Shown: positions 1 through 5,542 of the stretch, in pieces
Layout: each line of letters opens with the position of its first letter
Position numbering within the stretch: the stretch's first letter is position 1
Source: a bacterium
Lineage (GTDB): Bacteria > Hydrothermota > UBA3072 > B12-G15
Assembly: GCA_003646055.1 (NCBI GenBank)
Contig: QNDZ01000116.1
Coordinates: 1 to 5,542, forward strand
DNA: 5,542 nucleotides
Reading direction: 5' to 3'
Translations under genes and position numbers: made by a program
The notes under the pieces: model-generated
What the model was told of the DNA's origin: nothing
The model's database searches: none
What the model saw: only the letters and a program-made list of their open reading frames with translations

Positions 1-46
1 ACACAAAACCACAAAATGGGTTGACACCTCTTACAAAGATGGTTAA
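1..46 (+). CDS. C-terminal tail of an upstream gene (partial, unidentified)
   Basis: Reading from base 2, the plus strand gives a short open stretch ending HKTTKWVDTSYKDG and then TAA at 44-46. The composition is plausible for a soluble protein C-terminus. Its stop lies 9 nt before the PHP start, the tight spacing expected inside an operon. Only about 14 codons are visible, so no function can be assigned. The call rests on this spacing and on the lack of room for a separate promoter. Another frame is also open across this stretch (to 239), but it overlaps the PHP gene out of frame and encodes no recognisable protein. It is possible that nothing is encoded here. Confidence 0.35.
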   Translation, partial: HKTTKWVDTSYKDG

Positions 47-55
47 AGATTACAT

Positions 56-757
56 ATGGAACATTTATGGAAAGCAGACCTGCATCTGCATACTTCCTGC
101 TCACGGGATGCCTTCAACTCCCCTGAGAAGATTATCACCTATGCAAAGAAAAGGGGGCTTGATGTTATTGCCATCACAGACCACAACACAATGGAATGTG
201 TGGATAAAATGGTGGAATATGGGAGGAATAATGGAATAGTTGTAATTCCAGGAATTGAGGTAAAAACCAGACAGGGTGAACTCATAGCATACTATCCTGA
301 AAATCCAATTGAAAAGGGATTATCACTTGAAGAAACAATACTGGCCATCAGGGAGGCGAAGGGCATAATAGCCGTCCCCCATCCCCTTGACCGCCTGAGA
401 AGAAGTGCCGTGAAGATGAAAAACCTTGAAAAGATAATCCATCTTATTGATATAATAGAGGTCTGGAACGCAAGGACCACATTTATTGCCGACAATGTGC
501 TCGCACTAAAGATTGCTGGTGAATATAAAAAGGGGATGAGTGCTGGTAGTGATGCACATTTCCCCTACGAGATTGGTAGGTGTTATGTTCTCATAAGGCC
601 TTTTAACAACAAAAATGGCTTTTTTAATTCATTGAAAAACGCAAGGGTTGTTCCTGGTCAGAGTCCACTCTGGGTGCATATTCCTTCCACCGTTGCAAAA
701 AGGGTTGATTTTGTAAAGAAAGGGGGATTTTATGGAAGAGGGGCTCAAAAGGATTGA
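56..757 (+). CDS. PHP-domain metal-dependent phosphoesterase
   Basis: This is a complete 233-residue PHP-superfamily protein, probably a cytoplasmic phosphoesterase using two or three metal ions. The family motifs appear in order: DLHLHTSCSRD (8-18, with H10, H12 and D18), ITDHN (40-44, D42 and H43), PGIEV (65-69, E68), VPHP (107-110, H109), IIEVWN (133-138, E135) and GSDAH (164-168, D166 and H168). All expected metal ligands are therefore present and the enzyme should be active. The C-terminal part (PLWVHIPSTVAKR, 204-216) resembles the tail of small stand-alone PHP proteins with a PHP-associated segment. At 233 residues it is shorter than TrpH/YciV-type nucleotide phosphatases (about 290). 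The substrate cannot be read from sequence; a nucleotide or a sugar phosphate are both possible. ATG at 56 is the only usual start after the in-frame TAA at 44. It has only a weak SD, so translation may be coupled to the gene upstream. The 3' end overlaps the next gene by 26 nt. Confidence 0.9.
   Translation: MEHLWKADLHLHTSCSRDAFNSPEKIITYAKKRGLDVIAITDHNTMECVDKMVEYGRNNGIVVIPGIEVKTRQGELIAYYPENPIEKGLSLEETILAIREAKGIIAVPHPLDRLRRSAVKMKNLEKIIHLIDIIEVWNARTTFIADNVLALKIAGEYKKGMSAGSDAHFPYEIGRCYVLIRPFNNKNGFFNSLKNARVVPGQSPLWVHIPSTVAKRVDFVKKGGFYGRGAQKD
722..726 (+). promoter_or_regulatory. Shine-Dalgarno site of the kinase-like gene
   Basis: A GGGGG run in the context AAAGGGGGATTTTATG lies five bases before the ATG at 732, inside the 3' end of the PHP gene. 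It is the strongest ribosome-binding signal on the plus strand here. It supports ATG 732 as the true start, and so a real 26-nt overlap between the two genes. Confidence 0.7.
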
Positions 758-1274
758 GGTGGTTGAACTTCTCTCCTATATAGGACACGAACTAAGAGGG
801 ATTCTTCAACTCATGAATCTTGGAGGAGGTGCCTTCTCCTCAACCATTAGAGAAGAAATAAGACCTGCATACGAAAGGATAGAGAAACTCCTAAAAAAGG
901 TTGAAGAGGTATCATCTTTAAAAAAACCCAGAACCGAAAGGTTGAACCTGAAAAATTTGATAAAAGATTACTTCCCCATCATTGATGGAGATGCTGGAGA
1001 TGTTGATGCAGATAAATCAATGCTCAGCTATTCCTTCTCCACCCTTTCCCAATTCCTTGGTGATAAGTCCCGTGTAGAGATTGAGCAGGGTGAACTTGGG
1101 ATTTCTGTTATTATTCACCCTGAAAGGGATTTCAAACTCTCAAGGGTCGAGATAATGGAATCCATTTACCCTTCCCCTCTTTTCCCACTGAGGTGTGCCC
1201 TCAGAATTTTTGAAAGACACGGATGGACATGGCACATCAAGGATGGAAACCTTGTACTGAATATCTTTGAGTAA
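732..1274 (+). CDS. Degenerate histidine kinase-like protein (possible phosphotransferase)
   Basis: This is a 180-residue soluble protein with no membrane segment and no sensor or receiver domain. Residues 10-65 look like a dimerisation/phospho-acceptor helical hairpin: the H-box is SYIGHELRGIL (15-25), with H19 as likely phospho-acceptor, followed by a charged second helix (40-63, RIEKLLKKVEEV). Residues 72-180 follow the outline of a kinase ATP-binding domain. DADKSMLSYSFSTLSQFLGD (92-111) sits where the N-box should be but lacks its Asn. About 130-150 lacks DxGxG. FPLRCALRIFERHGW (151-165) aligns with the G2 and final helix region but lacks the glycines. It ends in beta-strand-like sequence (LVLNIFE). 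ATP binding is therefore doubtful. Spo0B and ChpT, about 190-225 residues, share this architecture of intact His helix plus dead ATP domain and relay phosphate between response regulators. A role like theirs is inferred from architecture, not from close similarity. The gene overlaps the PHP gene by 26 nt with a good SD, indicating co-expression. No response regulator is visible. It could also be simply a decaying kinase. Confidence 0.65.
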   Translation: MEEGLKRIEVVELLSYIGHELRGILQLMNLGGGAFSSTIREEIRPAYERIEKLLKKVEEVSSLKKPRTERLNLKNLIKDYFPIIDGDAGDVDADKSMLSYSFSTLSQFLGDKSRVEIEQGELGISVIIHPERDFKLSRVEIMESIYPSPLFPLRCALRIFERHGWTWHIKDGNLVLNIFE

Positions 1275-1286
1275 TTTCTTTGTTTT

Positions 1287-3272
1287 TTACCTTGACAGCA
1301 ATTCTGCCTTGTTTCTCAAATCCTCTGCCTTATCAAGCATACCCATCTTTTCTGCACAGTCAGCTGCTTCAATATAAATCTTCACCTGTTTCTGTATATT
1401 CACCCCGGAAAACTCAACAGCCATAAGGTAATAATCTATTGCCCTCGCATCCTCCCTATCACAGAAATATCGTGCAAGTATTAGATAGGCCTCCCTTTTT
1501 GCTTCCATGGATAAATCCTGATCCATATTTTCAACCTCAGAAATAAGGTCTTCTTCCTGACCTTCCATTGAAAGTGAGTTGAGTTTTAAAAGATATGCCT
1601 TCCAATAGTATGGAGAATCCTTGAATTTTGTGAGAATCTCATCAAGCACAACCTTTGCCTCACCATAAAACCCCGTATTAAAGTATGCCTTCCCTATCAT
1701 ATACAGTGCATAGGGCTTTAACTCCCTTCCTTTAATTTTTCTGAAATACTCAATGGCCCTGCCAGTTACATCCTTCCCCATGTAGTAATCCCCCAGTGCC
1801 CTATAAAGATCATCACAATCCTGGCATTTCTTCTCTATAAAATCAGATACGAACTTTATTCCCTCTTCGTCTTTCCCTATTTTCTGATATGCTTCAAATA
1901 TTTTCAATACAACCCTTATACCCATATCCCTGTCAATGGGTTTCTCAAGGAGTCTCTTCAAAACCTCTATCCCCTTCCTGTATCTCCCCATATTTATGTA
2001 AAATTCACCCATGGACTCCATCACCTCAGGCATCCTTGAGTTATTGGGATACCTCTTCACAAACTCCCTGTAAAATTCTATGGTGGACCTGTATTTGCCC
2101 TGTTTGTAATTCATCAACTCCCTGTAATATATCAGTTCGTCCTTCAATTTTTCAGGTGGGTTAAACTTTAAAGCAAGGTCATAGTACTGGCCTGCCTTTT
2201 TATAATCTCTCTTCCTGCTGAACAAATCCCCAAGGTACCTGCCTGCATATGGAGTCCACGGAGAGTCAGGGAAGTCAAGTATTGTCCTGAGCAGATACTT
2301 CTTTGCTGAATCCAGCCTGTTTATAACAAAGTAAACCTTCCCTATGAGGAACATGGCGTCATCATCAAAACTGGATTTCACACTATCCCTCACCATCTCT
2401 TTAAAGATTTCAAGGCTCTTTAAGTCACCAAGTTTGAGATATGCCCTCGCCAGCCTGTACCTTGCAGGAAGAACAAGGTTTTTTATAGGTTCTTTGAAGA
2501 ATGCCTCAAAGGCCTTAACAGAATTCCTGTATTTTCTTAAACGATACTCTGTCCATCCAAGTCCATAGAGAAAATGCACCCTGTAAATACTGGTTGTCCC
2601 AGCCGAAAAGAATTTCTCAGCATCCCTGTATTTTTTCAACGAATAAAAGGCAGTGGCAGTGGCAAAACATTTAACAGGACTATCGTATTTTATCTTCTCC
2701 TCCAGTTCAATTATCTCCCTCCATTTATTTGCTCCCAGCAGGGATGCATACAGATAGTCCCTAACAATCCTTTCCCTGTAAATGCCCAGCAGATCTTTGA
2801 ATATTGATGCAGATTCACTGTACTTTCCTTTAAGGAATAGCCTGTAACCATCTGCAATTTTTTTATACACAGGTGGCAGATTAAGTGTTGAAAGTATGCT
2901 GTCAATCAGTACAGTGTCCTCTGTATAAAAAATCAGATTGAACTTCAATGTATCGGGTAAAGAAGACATCAGTGCAACAGGAAGCCCCTTCCCTGAATAG
3001 ATTGCAAGTATTCCCTTCACATAATCGGGTGTTCCGGTCAGTGAAAGCAAATTTTCAGCCTCCCTATAATTCCCAGAATTTAGAAGATATATCCCAAGAA
3101 GGAAATCAGCCTCATTTTTATAACCAGAACCCTTTAATAAACTTAAAATTCCCATCAGTCCACATGTATCACCCCTCTCAATCTTTACAACTGCCTCATT
3201 TAAGAGTATCAATCCCCTATCTGTTCTCTCTGGTTGAATATCAAGGAGTGTAAAGAAAAAAAATAGAATCAA
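1287..3272 (-). CDS. Long tetratricopeptide-repeat protein
   Basis: This 661-residue protein is built almost wholly of TPR-like helical pairs, about 14 of them from residue 23 to the end. Clear examples are 206-230 (FYSLKKYRDAEKFF), 234-260 (GLGWTEYRLRKYRNSVKAF), 308-336, 342-372, 380-408, 416-441, 487-512, 520-551 and 591-620. Linkers such as FPDSPW (334-339) and YPNNS (408-412) recall BamD/YbgF-type envelope TPR proteins. No catalytic motif is visible, so it should act as a protein-binding scaffold. Being last in a polysaccharide operon suggests a part in polymer assembly or export, like the TPR proteins of alginate or PEP-CTERM systems; this is inference from context. The start is TTG, overlapping the preceding stop as TTGA, with an AGGGGGG SD four bases upstream. 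No ATG, GTG or other TTG occurs between the in-frame stop at 3348-3350 and this codon. The N-terminus (MILFFFFTLL) is hydrophobic but very short, has no basic residue and no lipobox Cys, so export is uncertain. CQDC at 483-486 is an isolated Cys pair. Confidence 0.85.
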   Translation of the reverse strand: MILFFFFTLLDIQPERTDRGLILLNEAVVKIERGDTCGLMGILSLLKGSGYKNEADFLLGIYLLNSGNYREAENLLSLTGTPDYVKGILAIYSGKGLPVALMSSLPDTLKFNLIFYTEDTVLIDSILSTLNLPPVYKKIADGYRLFLKGKYSESASIFKDLLGIYRERIVRDYLYASLLGANKWREIIELEEKIKYDSPVKCFATATAFYSLKKYRDAEKFFSAGTTSIYRVHFLYGLGWTEYRLRKYRNSVKAFEAFFKEPIKNLVLPARYRLARAYLKLGDLKSLEIFKEMVRDSVKSSFDDDAMFLIGKVYFVINRLDSAKKYLLRTILDFPDSPWTPYAGRYLGDLFSRKRDYKKAGQYYDLALKFNPPEKLKDELIYYRELMNYKQGKYRSTIEFYREFVKRYPNNSRMPEVMESMGEFYINMGRYRKGIEVLKRLLEKPIDRDMGIRVVLKIFEAYQKIGKDEEGIKFVSDFIEKKCQDCDDLYRALGDYYMGKDVTGRAIEYFRKIKGRELKPYALYMIGKAYFNTGFYGEAKVVLDEILTKFKDSPYYWKAYLLKLNSLSMEGQEEDLISEVENMDQDLSMEAKREAYLILARYFCDREDARAIDYYLMAVEFSGVNIQKQVKIYIEAADCAEKMGMLDKAEDLRNKAELLSR

Positions 3273-4609
3273 TATGCCCCCCTGCCTGAGAAAACAGCAG
3301 GTATGGTTTTCAAAAGTATCTTCATGTCCAGAAGAAGGCTCCAGTTGTCAATATATTCAAGGTCCATCTTTATCCATTCACTGAATTTAATCTCATTCCT
3401 CCCCCTTATCTGCCACAGGCAGGTGAGTCCTGGTTTCATTGAAAGTCTTCTCCTCTCCCACAACTCATACTCCTCTACCTCTTCAGGAAGGGGAGGTCTT
3501 GGACCAACAAGTGACATATCACCTTTAAGCACATTCCACAACTGTGGGAGTTCATCAAGGCTGAACCTTCTGAGTATCCTTCCAACAGGGGTTATCCTTG
3601 GATCATTCTTCATTTTGAAAACAACCCTGTCCATCTCATTAAAATCCATCAGAAATTTTCTCATTCTGTCAGCACCATGATACATGGTTCTGAATTTGTA
3701 AAATACGAATTTCTTCCCATTCAATCCCACCCTTACTTGTTTGAATATTACAGGTCCTTTTGATGTGAGTTTTATTATTATTGGAATAACAACAAACAGA
3801 GGGAAGGCCATAATAAGAAAAATAAATGCAAGTATCTTATCAAGTGTGTATTTCACAAACAATTCAAGGTGCTTTTGAGAGCCCCTGTGGAAGGATAGAA
3901 TGTTTATGTCCCCAATCCTCTCAAGGGTAGCAAAAAATACAGGCTGTTTAACAACCCTCTCCAGTGGTATGGATAGCGTTATTCCAAGGTCGGTGCAGAT
4001 CTTCATCCATTCCCTGTAGTTCTTGCCAAGGACAACTACCCAGTCCACATGGCTGTTTTTCAGAAATTCTTTAATTCTTGCAATGGACTGGGTTTTACCC
4101 TTCCATTCAATCCTCTCTATACCTGTAAAGGTTGTCTTGCTGAACTTTTCAAAAAATTCCTCAGACTGCCTGGAACTGCCCACTATCAAAACCCTTATTG
4201 GTGGAACTTTTCTGGACAAAACCTCCCTTATTCCGTATAGTAAAGGCACAGCAATTATGTAAAATATGAAGAGCATAAATCTTGACTGGAAAAATAGTTT
4301 CAGTAGATACAGCATGAATATGGAAGCCAGAAATCCAAGTGTGAACGAGACAAGGGTTCTCATGTGGAATTCGTTCCTGTCCAGGGGGAACTCCTCAAGT
4401 TTCAAGTTGTTCATGTAAAATGTTATAAAATATATTGGCAGGATTGCAGGAAAACTCCTTAAAAACCTTGAGATATAAATATCAAGCCCTGATATACCTG
4501 TGTCAAAGAGTCCCCTTATAACGTGAGAAAGAAAGTAGGTAAATATCACAACAAGGATATCTGAGATTGTAAGTGCCCATTTGCCAACACCTGCCCTCTG
4601 TCTTAACAT
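3269..4609 (-). CDS. Polyprenyl-phosphate sugar-1-phosphate transferase (initiating, WbaP/EpsE type)
   Basis: This inner-membrane enzyme likely transfers a sugar-1-phosphate from a nucleotide sugar to undecaprenyl phosphate, the first committed step of exopolysaccharide, capsule or O-antigen synthesis. At 446 residues it matches the usual length of the large polyprenyl glycosylphosphotransferase family. Residues 12-127 hold about four membrane segments (about 13-32, 52-66, 87-106, 110-127). Residues 138-235 form a Rossmann-like middle domain (VLIVGSSRQSEEFF, 140-153). The catalytic Bac_transf domain runs from about 251: a re-entrant hydrophobic helix (257-280), GPVIFKQVRVG (285-295), FYKFRTM (303-309), FSLDELPQLWNVLKGD (349-364) with the catalytic Asp-Glu pair D352/E353, SLVGPRP (366-372), PGLTCLWQIRGR (393-404), and LLLDMKILLKT (425-435). 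Nothing essential is missing. Sugar specificity cannot be read. ATG 4609 has an AGGGAG SD and lies 2 nt after the GT2 stop; the TGA overlaps the TPR start codon. Confidence 0.95.
   Translation of the reverse strand: MLRQRAGVGKWALTISDILVVIFTYFLSHVIRGLFDTGISGLDIYISRFLRSFPAILPIYFITFYMNNLKLEEFPLDRNEFHMRTLVSFTLGFLASIFMLYLLKLFFQSRFMLFIFYIIAVPLLYGIREVLSRKVPPIRVLIVGSSRQSEEFFEKFSKTTFTGIERIEWKGKTQSIARIKEFLKNSHVDWVVVLGKNYREWMKICTDLGITLSIPLERVVKQPVFFATLERIGDINILSFHRGSQKHLELFVKYTLDKILAFIFLIMAFPLFVVIPIIIKLTSKGPVIFKQVRVGLNGKKFVFYKFRTMYHGADRMRKFLMDFNEMDRVVFKMKNDPRITPVGRILRRFSLDELPQLWNVLKGDMSLVGPRPPLPEEVEEYELWERRRLSMKPGLTCLWQIRGRNEIKFSEWIKMDLEYIDNWSLLLDMKILLKTIPAVFSGRGAY
3277..3283 (-). promoter_or_regulatory. 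Shine-Dalgarno site deciding the TTG start of the TPR gene
   Basis: On the minus strand, AGGGGGG is followed by a four-base spacer (CATA) and TTG at 3272. The site lies inside the last codons of the sugar transferase gene. It is the main reason for accepting TTG, because no other standard start codon is available in this frame. Its position supports translational coupling between the two genes. Confidence 0.65.
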
Positions 4610-4611
4610 AC

Positions 4612-5478
4612 CTACTCCCTTATTGATTCTACAATCTTTCCCAGTATGAGCATCATAATCCTCAACAATAAGGCTTCTCCGAGTAGAAATTCTGTGGACA
4701 TGCTCCCATCACTCCATTTCAGAAAATACTTGTACATACTGTAATTGTGTATCATCCTGTTTTTTATGGGCTTTTTTCTGGTTGAACCACCAAGCCTGTG
4801 ATAAAAAACTGCATCTGCAACATAACACACCTTCAAACCTCTCAACCATACCCGCCTGCAGTAATCAGTATCCTCAAGAAAGAGAAAGAACCTCTCATCA
4901 AACCCACCAAGTTCATCAAAAAGCCATCTGGGTGTGATGAAGACCGCCCCCCTCAACCAATCAACAATCTGGTTTTTTGAATAGTCAAGGTCGTACAGCA
5001 TGTACCTCCTTGAAAATGGATTATGTGGAACGAACTTCCTGAAAAGTGATTCCCTCCCAAACATTACATTCAAATACGTAGGAAACATCCTGCATGATAA
5101 CTGGAGGGAACCATCAAAATTCAGGAGTTTTCCTCCTGCAACCCCGCACTGTGGATTTTTCTCCATGAACTCAACAAGTTTGTCCAGTGCTTTGGGTGTC
5201 ACAACCACATCAGGATTAAGAAACAAGAGATACTTCCCTCTTGCCCTCTTCCCAATTAGATTGCATCCATGGGAGAAACCAGAATTTTCCCTTAAAAGTA
5301 TCTTCTTTATTCCTTTCTCTTTTTTCAGAAACTCAACAGAGCCATCAACCGATGCATTATCAAGGATGATAATCTCATAGGGAACTGAAGGTGGGTTTCT
5401 TTTAATGGAGTCCAATAGTTTTTTTACATAGTCAAGTGAATTATAATTTACAATGCCTATACTGAGTTTTACTTCCAT
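4612..5478 (-). CDS. Family 2 glycosyltransferase (rhamnosyltransferase-like)
   Basis: This is a 288-residue inverting GT-A glycosyltransferase of family 2, most like the WbbL/rhamnosyltransferase group of polysaccharide loci. It probably adds one sugar to the lipid-linked intermediate at the cytoplasmic face of the membrane. Visible motifs are the N-terminal strand SIGIVNYNS (6-14), IILDNASVDGS (37-47) for nucleotide contact, ENSGFSHGCNLI (64-75), LFLNPDV (85-91) at the DxD position with D90 as likely metal ligand, VDWLRGAVFITPR (172-184), and GGFDERFFLFLEDTDYCRR (191-209) with an acidic E202/D203 pair as candidate catalytic base. H227 follows at the usual distance. The C-terminal helix (263-282) is amphipathic to hydrophobic and may touch the membrane. 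The donor sugar is not certain. ATG 5478 is chosen because homologues usually begin right before the SIGIVNYNS-type strand. The SD is weak. The frame stays open upstream to the window edge, but a second reading frame there looks like the end of another gene. Confidence 0.92.
   Translation of the reverse strand: MEVKLSIGIVNYNSLDYVKKLLDSIKRNPPSVPYEIIILDNASVDGSVEFLKKEKGIKKILLRENSGFSHGCNLIGKRARGKYLLFLNPDVVVTPKALDKLVEFMEKNPQCGVAGGKLLNFDGSLQLSCRMFPTYLNVMFGRESLFRKFVPHNPFSRRYMLYDLDYSKNQIVDWLRGAVFITPRWLFDELGGFDERFFLFLEDTDYCRRVWLRGLKVCYVADAVFYHRLGGSTRKKPIKNRMIHNYSMYKYFLKWSDGSMSTEFLLGEALLLRIMMLILGKIVESIRE
4615..4620 (-). promoter_or_regulatory. Shine-Dalgarno site of the sugar transferase gene
   Basis: AGGGAG on the minus strand, followed by TAGGT, lies five bases before ATG 4609 and within the last codons of the GT2 gene. 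It fixes the start of the transferase and indicates that both are read from one transcript. Confidence 0.65.
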
Positions 5479-5542
5479 CTCATAAATCTTTTTATACCAA
5501 GAAGGATTACAACCTGAAACGCCTCTTTGATTATCTGCTTTG
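5469..5542 (-). CDS. C-terminal end of an upstream gene (partial, unidentified)
   Basis: From the right edge the minus strand reads KQIIKEAFQVVILLGIKRFM, then RWK, and stops at TAA (5471-5469). This overlaps the GT2 start by 10 nt. The segment is a hydrophobic helix with a basic end, a common finish for glycosyltransferases and other membrane-associated enzymes of polysaccharide loci. The overlap makes it a likely upstream member of the same operon and could explain why the GT2 start lacks a strong SD, since reinitiation would serve. Only about 23 codons are visible, so the family cannot be named. Confidence 0.5.
   Translation of the reverse strand, partial: KQIIKEAFQVVILLGIKRFMRWK

Noticed and set aside
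21..49. TTGACA at 21-26 resembling a -35 promoter box before the PHP gene
   Set aside because: At 17 or 18 bp spacing the -10 candidate matches only about three of six consensus positions, and transcription would begin almost at the ATG. The hexamer also falls inside the probable tail of the upstream gene.
1238..1288. Intrinsic terminator for the plus-strand operon
   Set aside because: The stem is only five base pairs and the T tract begins about 20 bases after it, so the stem and T-run are not adjacent.
1889..2164. Plus-strand open frame of 91 codons inside the TPR gene
   Set aside because: It lies antisense to a clear TPR coding region, is rich in Ser, Pro and Cys as shadow frames often are, and has no recognisable domain. 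The other plus-strand frames across 2344-5380 were rejected for the same reason.
1978..4020. Recurring CCTGTA/CCCTGTA words on the plus strand, suggesting a dispersed repeat or uptake-type signal
   Set aside because: Most copies fall in the TPR gene, where on the coding strand they read TAC AGG, the Tyr-Arg pairs that recur in the TPR helices (KYRD, KYRN, FYRE, YYRE). Codon preference and protein repeats explain them.
5479..5541. N-terminal extension of the GT2 enzyme to the window edge in the same frame
   Set aside because: The extension has no start codon inside the window, reads as unlikely protein (rich in Asn, Gly, Cys and Tyr), and GT2 enzymes normally begin just before the first Rossmann strand. 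The other frame gives a more credible upstream gene end.

Overview
The window is a densely packed piece of a bacterial chromosome with almost no intergenic DNA. Arg is mostly AGA/AGG, ATA is common for Ile, A+T is moderately high, and several starts have G-rich Shine-Dalgarno (SD) sequences. This suits a bacterium, possibly a thermophile or a lineage known mainly from metagenomes. I cannot name the phylum from this sequence, and no RNA gene or ribosomal marker is present.

Layout. Two gene sets point toward each other and meet at about 1275-1286, with only 12 bp between their stop codons. The left, plus-strand set has the probable last codons of an upstream gene (to 46), a complete PHP-family metal-dependent phosphoesterase (56-757), and a 180-residue protein resembling a histidine kinase core (732-1274) that overlaps the PHP gene by 26 nt. 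The right, minus-strand set is transcribed from the right edge toward the centre. It has the tail of an unidentified gene (5542-5469), a family 2 glycosyltransferase (5478-4612), a polyprenyl-phosphate sugar-1-phosphate transferase (4609-3269), and a long tetratricopeptide-repeat (TPR) protein (3272-1287). Its gene junctions are a 10-nt overlap, a 2-nt gap and a 4-nt TTGA overlap, so it is very probably one operon.

How the genes work together. The minus-strand set looks like part of a surface polysaccharide locus (exopolysaccharide, capsule or O-antigen). The sugar transferase would load the first sugar phosphate onto the lipid carrier at the inner membrane, the GT2 enzyme would add a later sugar, and the TPR protein may be a scaffold, perhaps in the envelope. 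The plus-strand pair is a probable hydrolase translationally linked to a degenerate kinase-like protein, and nothing ties it directly to the polysaccharide genes.

The most interesting item is the kinase-like gene. It keeps the phospho-acceptor His box but appears to have lost every ATP-binding motif, as in Spo0B and ChpT phosphotransferases. The second is the TPR gene start, where a TTG codon gives an unusually short hydrophobic N-terminus. No CRISPR array, insertion sequence, tRNA, rRNA, riboswitch or convincing terminator was found, and no stretch longer than 15 bp lies outside a called gene.
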